DNA of 27,891 nt, from the NCBI GenBank assembly GCA_002501805.1, contig DAOI01000006.1:5690-33580 (forward strand), given 5' to 3'. Origin of the DNA: Euryarchaeota archaeon UBA463. GTDB lineage: Archaea > Thermoplasmatota > Poseidoniia > Poseidoniales > Thalassarchaeaceae. This document shows, in pieces, positions 22,889-27,891 of this stretch (positions are counted from its first letter, which is position 1; every line of letters starts with the position of its first letter). The position numbers and the translations under genes are program-made. The notes beneath the pieces are model-generated. The model was given only the letters and a program-made list of their open reading frames with translations. It was not told the DNA's origin and searched no databases.

Positions 22889-24682
22889 TTAGTGCGTCGT
22901 TACGAATACCTCTGGGGCCAGCGGGGGCATTGTAACTCCAGCTTCGGAGAATGCCTCCTCCACAGATGCAAAGGCCCCCTGGTTCTTGTTTGCCCTTCTA
23001 GCCCTGTTGCTGATTATTTTCCAAGAAGCCTTGTCCCCAATTCCCGGTAGTGCCTGAAGTTGGCTCTTAGTGGCGTGATTAATGTCTAGTCCGTACTCTA
23101 TTCCCGAGATACTTCTCATTCCATGTCCAGTAACTATGATATCGGAGCCTGATTCTAGGGGGATAGCATATGGGACCCCCACTAGGATTGGGTAGGCGCC
23201 TATCTGCCTTCCAAATGTGATTCCGGGTTCTCCGTGTTTAGAAGAGTCCCTGTATTTTTCTTCTGATAAATGCTCGGGAAGCCTTATTCTGCCACCTCTG
23301 GATTCCCACCACAGGCCCTTCAATTTAGTCCCCAGAGGGAATATCTCCTCGAGCATCGGACGATCGATTTCTTCTCTGACCGTGGTTTTGAATTTCCTGA
23401 ATTCATTTTCAGGAATTTCTTGAAATCCCTTCCCCTCGACTTGTCGGATATTTATTCTCCTTAGCCACAGTCCCTCTGATTTCAATTCTTTGAGAAGCTC
23501 GAGATTCATTGAATACGTTCTCTCTGTCTCGCCATTTAGCCCTGCGATAAAGTTCAGACCGGGAAGTAGCCTTGGCAATCCTCTTGGGCCTCTTTCCCTA
23601 CCATATTCATTGATGTGCCTGATGGCGATCTTCAGCTGATTCGAGTCGCAATTTAGCCAATTTGACTCATGTACCCTCGGATCTGCTGACTCCAAGCCGA
23701 AAGAAAGCACGGCTCCATCTGATAGATTTTCTACCAGAGATTTGGTTATCTCCGTGGACGGCTCAATATTCTGTGCGACTATCGAAGGATTGGCATTGTC
23801 TACATGCAGAATTTGCAGATTTTCATTGCTTCTTGCCCCTTGCAATACCTTTGAGATTGGCTCTGGGTCGGGGATTGGGTATTCCATCTCCTCGACACCC
23901 TCTGCCCTGTAGGTGTAGATATCTGTGGCACCCCCTATTCTGATATTGACGGCTCCGGATTCCACTGCGGCATTAATTTCCCGGATAACATCGTCTTCTT
24001 CCCTCCAAAGAGGAAGTCCCTTCTTAGGCTCGATACAGAATTTACATCCTCTCTTGAAACGGACGCAGCCCTGATACAGTTCAACTTCGTAAGTGAGTGG
24101 GCCGTGAGATCCGTTTGGAGACAGTAGATCCGGGTGTTCCACTACTGCCTTTGATGAGGCTCCCTTCAGGGCCCATCTTGACCATTCATCTGGACTCCTT
24201 TTCTTATGGGACATTTTACCAGTTGAAAGGAAATGATTGAGGGTTGCGTCTATATCCTTCAAGCTACAGAAGAGGTTGGACCTGGGAGAGACCCAGCCAG
24301 ATTGCCTCCAGTGCCTAATTGCCCATCCTCCGCAAATAACTGGGATTCTATTCGGAATAGAGGATAGGAAAGAGTCGGTCTCGCCTCTACTGATCGGAGT
24401 TCCCCTGATGTACTTTCCAGGCACTACTGCCCCGGCCAGAAGAATCGCACCATCTAATTCGCCCATTTGCTCTCTTACGTTTTTACGCCCTTCGAGGGTT
24501 GAAAGTTCAGATTTGAATGACCTCCTCCATTGATCGACGGTCATATACGTATATTCTATGCCTCTCTCCTCTAGAACTCCACAGATGTATCTGATGTGAA
24601 ATCCAACATAGTTAGGCACTCCGAAAGCCGCGGGTTCGTCTTCATACCCATCGAGCACGAGCCACCCGTCGAGTTTCCCCAT
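22889..24682 (-). CDS. Archaeal radical SAM protein with C-terminal helix-hairpin-helix (COG1031-like)
   Basis: About 597 aa. The N-terminal LVLDGYEDEPAAFGVPNYVGFHIRY is typical of the uncharacterised archaeal radical SAM/HhH group (COG1031-like). The Fe-S cluster Cys are C206, C213 and C216 in GCVRFKRGCKFC, a CX6CX2C spacing and not the textbook CX3CX2C. A radical SAM barrel follows (NIRIGGATDIYTY, FGLESADPRV, LPGLNFIAGLNGET). The C-terminal LDINHATKSQLQALPGIGDK is a DNA/RNA-binding HhH motif (about 535-585). The product is unknown; RNA modification is a plausible guess from the HhH and the exosome neighbour. ATG 24682 fits homologue N termini. A GTG at 24712 would overlap the Csl4 stop by four bases. 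It lies directly downstream of the csl4 gene. Confidence 0.87.
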   Translation of the reverse strand: MGKLDGWLVLDGYEDEPAAFGVPNYVGFHIRYICGVLEERGIEYTYMTVDQWRRSFKSELSTLEGRKNVREQMGELDGAILLAGAVVPGKYIRGTPISRGETDSFLSSIPNRIPVICGGWAIRHWRQSGWVSPRSNLFCSLKDIDATLNHFLSTGKMSHKKRSPDEWSRWALKGASSKAVVEHPDLLSPNGSHGPLTYEVELYQGCVRFKRGCKFCIEPKKGLPLWREEDDVIREINAAVESGAVNIRIGGATDIYTYRAEGVEEMEYPIPDPEPISKVLQGARSNENLQILHVDNANPSIVAQNIEPSTEITKSLVENLSDGAVLSFGLESADPRVHESNWLNCDSNQLKIAIRHINEYGRERGPRGLPRLLPGLNFIAGLNGETERTYSMNLELLKELKSEGLWLRRINIRQVEGKGFQEIPENEFRKFKTTVREEIDRPMLEEIFPLGTKLKGLWWESRGGRIRLPEHLSEEKYRDSSKHGEPGITFGRQIGAYPILVGVPYAIPLESGSDIIVTGHGMRSISGIEYGLDINHATKSQLQALPGIGDKASWKIISNRARRANKNQGAFASVEEAFSEAGVTMPPLAPEVFVTTH

Positions 24683-24708
24683 GTTCCTGCGGTCAGGGTA
24701 TTCGGTAT

Positions 24709-25986
24709 TCACCGCTTCGACTGTTTCCTACGTCTGCCCCTATCCCTGCTGGAGCCACCGGATGAAGACTCTTCGACTACTATCTTACGACCTTTGATCT
24801 CAGAGCCGTTCATTGCTTTGATTGCCGCCTTTGCTTCCTCCTTCGAGGGGAATGTGACGAATGCGAATCCTTTTGACTTTCCAGATTCCCTATCCTTGGC
24901 GATATTGATAGAGTCAATTTTTCCATGCTCCGAGAATGCTTTGGAAAGCTCTTCCTCAGAGATTTCATATGGGAGTCTGCCTACAAACAGCTTGACTCCC
25001 ATTTTTTCTTCGAGTTCTTTCCTCATGGATGATATTCTCTCCCTCTCTTTGGAAAGCTCTTCCTTGGTGGCCTTTCCTTGCTTGACTTTGTCCATACAAT
25101 CTCTGCACCTGATTGGCTTACCCGGAGTAGGCTTGAACGGGACCTTTGTGCTAACTCCACACATCGTACAGACTGTATCATGCATCTCCCTCCTTGGCCT
25201 ACTCTGACCGCCTCTTCCACCGCCACGAGAGGAGGATCTCATTGAAGCAACCCTGGCCGGCATCTCGTGATTTGCACCCCTTCGGAAATCCGCCATTGGG
25301 GATAGGTAGGGCCTCGCTCCATCATGACCTAGTTTCGCTTCGGCCTCCGGAGACCATCTTTCTCCGGATCTGTTGAGTTTGTGCAGGCCGAATCCAGTCT
25401 CGTGACCGTGCCCGAAACCATCGGATAGTACCCTGTAGGCCGTGTAGTCGCATCTAGAACAGTCCACATTGAAATCAATTTTCTTGTCGGATACATCCAG
25501 AATCGCTCCACATGTCGGACAAGATGCGGATAGCACCCCGAGTGATGCGTGTCCCTTTGTCGAAGCTTTGAGGATCGGATCGTCCTTGACTATCCTAGCT
25601 CTCACGATATCTCGCATCCTCATTGCATCTCCAGGGGATGGGATGAATCTATCCACGACCTCGGAGACGTGAATGTCAGCAAATAACTCGAGCGCGGGAA
25701 TATCCCTGTGACCTCCCTGCTTACTCTCGATATGCAGAATTCTGATCTCAGCGACGTTCTCATTCAGTCTAGTGACCTGGCCAATCACCACATCATCGAC
25801 CTTGGGGGAATTAATCGGTAGTCTGGATGACTCTATGGAGATGTTTCCGTCCTTCTCCACGAGAATCCCAGGGAGAGTAGCTACACACCTTCCATTTCTC
25901 TCGAAAATACCCTCTCCTGCGGAAGAACCGAGAGGAATGGTTACTGTGGAACCGGGTGTAACTTGGTCACCAACTACGGCAGACAT
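24709..25986 (-). CDS. csl4: Exosome subunit Csl4 fused to a zinc ribbon and an RRM domain
   Basis: A 425-aa fusion. Residues 1-190 are archaeal Csl4: an N-terminal VTPGSTV..GEGIFERNGR segment, an S1-type domain (DVVIGQVTRLNENVAEIRIL) and the C-terminal zinc ribbon CPTCG..CSRCDY. Csl4 caps the archaeal RNA exosome and recruits substrates. After an Arg/Gly-rich linker comes a second Cys pair set, CTMC...CRDC (about 273-297), in a VPFKPTPGKPIRC context. Next are a charged helix and a complete RRM with RNP2 LFVGRL and RNP1 KGFAFVTF, ending in a basic RGRRRKQSKR tail. Free archaeal Csl4 is usually ~180-200 aa, so half of this protein is extra. The start is ATG 25986; ATG 26016 is less likely. The methyltransferase gene lies 43 bases upstream. 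Confidence 0.9.
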   Translation of the reverse strand: MSAVVGDQVTPGSTVTIPLGSSAGEGIFERNGRCVATLPGILVEKDGNISIESSRLPINSPKVDDVVIGQVTRLNENVAEIRILHIESKQGGHRDIPALELFADIHVSEVVDRFIPSPGDAMRMRDIVRARIVKDDPILKASTKGHASLGVLSASCPTCGAILDVSDKKIDFNVDCSRCDYTAYRVLSDGFGHGHETGFGLHKLNRSGERWSPEAEAKLGHDGARPYLSPMADFRRGANHEMPARVASMRSSSRGGGRGGQSRPRREMHDTVCTMCGVSTKVPFKPTPGKPIRCRDCMDKVKQGKATKEELSKERERISSMRKELEEKMGVKLFVGRLPYEISEEELSKAFSEHGKIDSINIAKDRESGKSKGFAFVTFPSKEEAKAAIKAMNGSEIKGRKIVVEESSSGGSSRDRGRRRKQSKR

Positions 25987-26029
25987 TGACCGGGCGACCG
26001 GCCATTCCCCTATCAACGGTACGGAGGAA

Positions 26030-26644
26030 CTAGGGGGGGACTAGCCTCCAGAATCCTGCTCTTGTTGCCCCTCTGGACATCTTATGGTGAGAATATGAGG
26101 CAGGCAGGGGGAAATCTGCTTCGCCATACATCTCCACGCTCCAATTCATATCTTCGAATCTTTTTTGTAGGTGTTTGGCGTTAGCGCTGTGCATTATGTG
26201 CGTGATGGTTTTTGAGGCTAAGATATATTCAATAAAATCGGAATCGGCGCCCTCCTTCTGCCTGCCCCAAGGAGGGTTGGAAATAATCAAGTCGTATCCT
26301 TCTAGTTGTAAACTGTCCTTTCCTATTATACGATTACAGACTTCATATTTGCCATTCATTAGCACACTTTCTGCATTAGCATTGGCCAGTTCGCATAATT
26401 TTTGATCCGCCTCCACTAGTTTTACGAAACCGGCCCCCATCATTACGGCACCAATTCCCAGTATTCCATTTCCAGCTCCCAAATCGGCGACTCTGCACCC
26501 TGAAGATAAATCTCCGAAGGCCTGGATATCGAATAGCCATCTGGATGCTAGATCGCCCGGGGTGACATATTGCTCCAAGGATGCCACCAGATTTTCCTTA
26601 ACATCCAGCTTTGACAAGGCCATCCCCAGTTTTCGTAGCCTCAT
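26030..26644 (-). CDS. METTL5-like N6-adenine RNA methyltransferase
   Basis: A 204-aa Rossmann-fold SAM methyltransferase of the COG2263/METTL5 group. LEQYVTPGDLASRWLF (23-38) is the family's N-terminal signature. ADLGAGNGILGIGA (53-66) is SAM motif I. NPPWGRQ (123-129) is the NPPF/Y/W catalytic motif of N6-adenine methyltransferases. Human METTL5 modifies 18S rRNA A1832; archaeal members are thought to act on RNA, possibly the matching 16S position. ATG 26644 aligns with the MKLKELE-like family start. It lies just upstream of csl4 on the same strand, a gene pair familiar in archaea, fitting an RNA-processing operon. The acceptor site cannot be deduced from sequence. Confidence 0.9.
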   Translation of the reverse strand: MRLRKLGMALSKLDVKENLVASLEQYVTPGDLASRWLFDIQAFGDLSSGCRVADLGAGNGILGIGAVMMGAGFVKLVEADQKLCELANANAESVLMNGKYEVCNRIIGKDSLQLEGYDLIISNPPWGRQKEGADSDFIEYILASKTITHIMHSANAKHLQKRFEDMNWSVEMYGEADFPLPASYSHHKMSRGATRAGFWRLVPP

Positions 26645-26676
26645 TGGACGATGGGAGGTCGATAGTTCAGTTATGC

Positions 26677-27810
26677 CTACCGGATATTTTGACTAGATCT
26701 TAGAGGATTCTCTGAGTCGTGAATAATGCTCTGAGCGAGCATCATCTCAGCAAGAAGAATACTATTTCCAGCGGCCCCTCTCACTGTGTTGTCTGAAGCT
26801 ACCTTGAAGCACAATTTTGCTTCTGAGACAGTGATATCTGAGATACTTACATCCATTGATTTTTGCAAATTATATTCCATTTCACCCAGGGATTTTGATT
26901 TTATGACCGGAGTCAGAATATCTGATTCAGAGACAAAAATTACTGGTTTTTCAGTGGCTGATGGGAGATCTAGACTCTGCACTAATGATTGGAAGTCGGA
27001 CCACGCCTCGACAATCTCGTGCGCACTGACTTTCTTATCGAAATCCACGGTGACGGTAGCTGAGTGACCGAACTCCCTGGGGAACCTCTTACACTCAGCA
27101 GAAATTTCAATTTCCGCAGTAGTAGACAATGAGGAATCTCTCTTAACTAAGATTCTCCTTAGCTCAGATTCAACACTCTCTGACTCTCCAATAATCTCGG
27201 GAGGGGGCATGATACCTTCTCTGTATCTCTCTAGCACCACCCTCCCAGCTCCAGAGACGGACTGCTCGGTGAGAATATCGATACTACTCACGGGAAAATG
27301 CTCCACTATTGGAGCCAGGGATATTGCAAGAGGGACTACCATACAGTTGGAGCATGCCACCAGAGCTCCTGATACAAATTCATGTTGTTTTTCTAGTAAG
27401 ACGAGGTGTTCGGGGTTAACTTCCGGGACAACAAGGGGTACCGACTCTGTATGTCTGTGAATGGTTGAATGGCTCAGTACTACCAATCCAGACCTTGCCA
27501 AGTCCCTCTCAATCATAGATGCAGGATAGTCGGGTAGGGCTGAAAATACAATCCTAACACCTTGGGAAATAAGTTCCGAGGCTAATTCGTCACTTTCACC
27601 CATTTCTCTGACGATGATATCGGGGAAGTCGGGCCTTGGTTCGTTGAAACTCCATGGGATTTCATTCACCCCGATACCATCTGATTCCTTAGATCCAAAA
27701 ACATGAGTCGGGATTAGCCAGTGATGATTTACTAGTCTCTGAAGGAGTCTTTGAGCAACTAGCCCCCTCGCACCCAGAATAGCACACTTTACTCTTCCCA
27801 AGGTACTCAT
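26677..27810 (-). CDS. asd: Aspartate-semialdehyde dehydrogenase, archaeal/fungal type
   Basis: A 377-aa NADP-dependent enzyme that reduces aspartyl phosphate to aspartate semialdehyde, the branch point to Lys, Met, Thr and Ile. The N-terminal Rossmann motif reads CAILGARGLVAQRLL. The probable catalytic Cys is C156 in VACSNCMVVPLA, and H249 lies in KRFPREFGHSATV, the usual R-x-P...GH site. SVSGAG (185-190) and the late NTVRGAAGNSILLAEMML stretch are also family marks. Around the catalytic Cys the usual NPNC(S/T)T is CSNCMV, a departure worth noting. ATG 27810 is chosen over a TTG at 27822. The 81 bases upstream to the window edge contain no clear TATA box. The methyltransferase gene follows after 32 bases. 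Confidence 0.9.
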   Translation of the reverse strand: MSTLGRVKCAILGARGLVAQRLLQRLVNHHWLIPTHVFGSKESDGIGVNEIPWSFNEPRPDFPDIIVREMGESDELASELISQGVRIVFSALPDYPASMIERDLARSGLVVLSHSTIHRHTESVPLVVPEVNPEHLVLLEKQHEFVSGALVACSNCMVVPLAISLAPIVEHFPVSSIDILTEQSVSGAGRVVLERYREGIMPPPEIIGESESVESELRRILVKRDSSLSTTAEIEISAECKRFPREFGHSATVTVDFDKKVSAHEIVEAWSDFQSLVQSLDLPSATEKPVIFVSESDILTPVIKSKSLGEMEYNLQKSMDVSISDITVSEAKLCFKVASDNTVRGAAGNSILLAEMMLAQSIIHDSENPLRSSQNIR

Positions 27811-27891
27811 ATTCGTTCCCAAGCGGGTCTGGTCTATGAAGAAGTGTTTTGATTTTGGTGAATAGTTAAAGTACTCCCGCCATACTTTTGT

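Overview
The window looks like chromosomal DNA from a planktonic euryarchaeon, most probably Marine Group II (Candidatus Poseidoniales). The archaeal core genes include a membrane-inserted LonB protease, ribosomal protein L40e, a UPF0147 protein, exosome subunit Csl4, archaeal-type AspRS, TrmI and a METTL5-like methyltransferase. These sit beside bacterial-looking metabolic genes and very large Ser/Asp-rich surface proteins with a C-terminal membrane anchor. The lineage call rests on recognised families and gene style; no database search was possible.

Left part (1-8114). purA (minus) diverges from the small rpl40e gene (plus). rpl40e converges with a minus-strand run reading lonB, a plant-type asparaginase/isoaspartyl peptidase and UPF0147. 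Next comes a 1059-aa minus-strand surface protein with a thioredoxin-like WCGPC domain at its N terminus, followed by a T-run terminator. A quasi-symmetric TATAAT at 8139-8144 separates it from the plus-strand genes.

Middle part (8156-17644). All genes are on the plus strand. trmI and aspS are followed at close spacing by seven metabolic genes: flavin reductase, formyltransferase, SDR, luciferase-like monooxygenase (LLM), asparaginase-II-like amidohydrolase, ALDH8/aminomuconate-semialdehyde-type dehydrogenase, and FabH-type ketoacyl synthase III. The stop and start codons of the SDR-LLM-asparaginase-ALDH core overlap or abut, so these look co-translated. This is the best candidate for an undescribed pathway. 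The proposed logic is a two-component flavin monooxygenase, then amide or formyl chemistry, then aldehyde oxidation. The substrate is unknown, and no ring-cleaving dioxygenase is present.

Right part (17641-27891). All genes are on the minus strand. They are, leftward in order of transcription: aspartate-semialdehyde dehydrogenase, METTL5-like methyltransferase, an unusual Csl4 fused to a second zinc ribbon and an RRM, a radical SAM/helix-hairpin-helix protein, and a 1703-aa giant surface protein. The giant protein has a signal peptide, a Cys/His N-terminal domain, Cys-paired RCC1 repeats, about 16 GCC2/GCC3-like Cys-rich units, Asp-rich TSP3-like repeats, one membrane helix and a cytoplasmic tail.

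No rRNA, tRNA, CRISPR array, insertion sequence or integrase was seen. Coding density is very high. The only intergenic stretches longer than 70 bases are 1364-1474, 4861-4934, 11150-11221, 22771-22888 and the 81 bases at the right edge.
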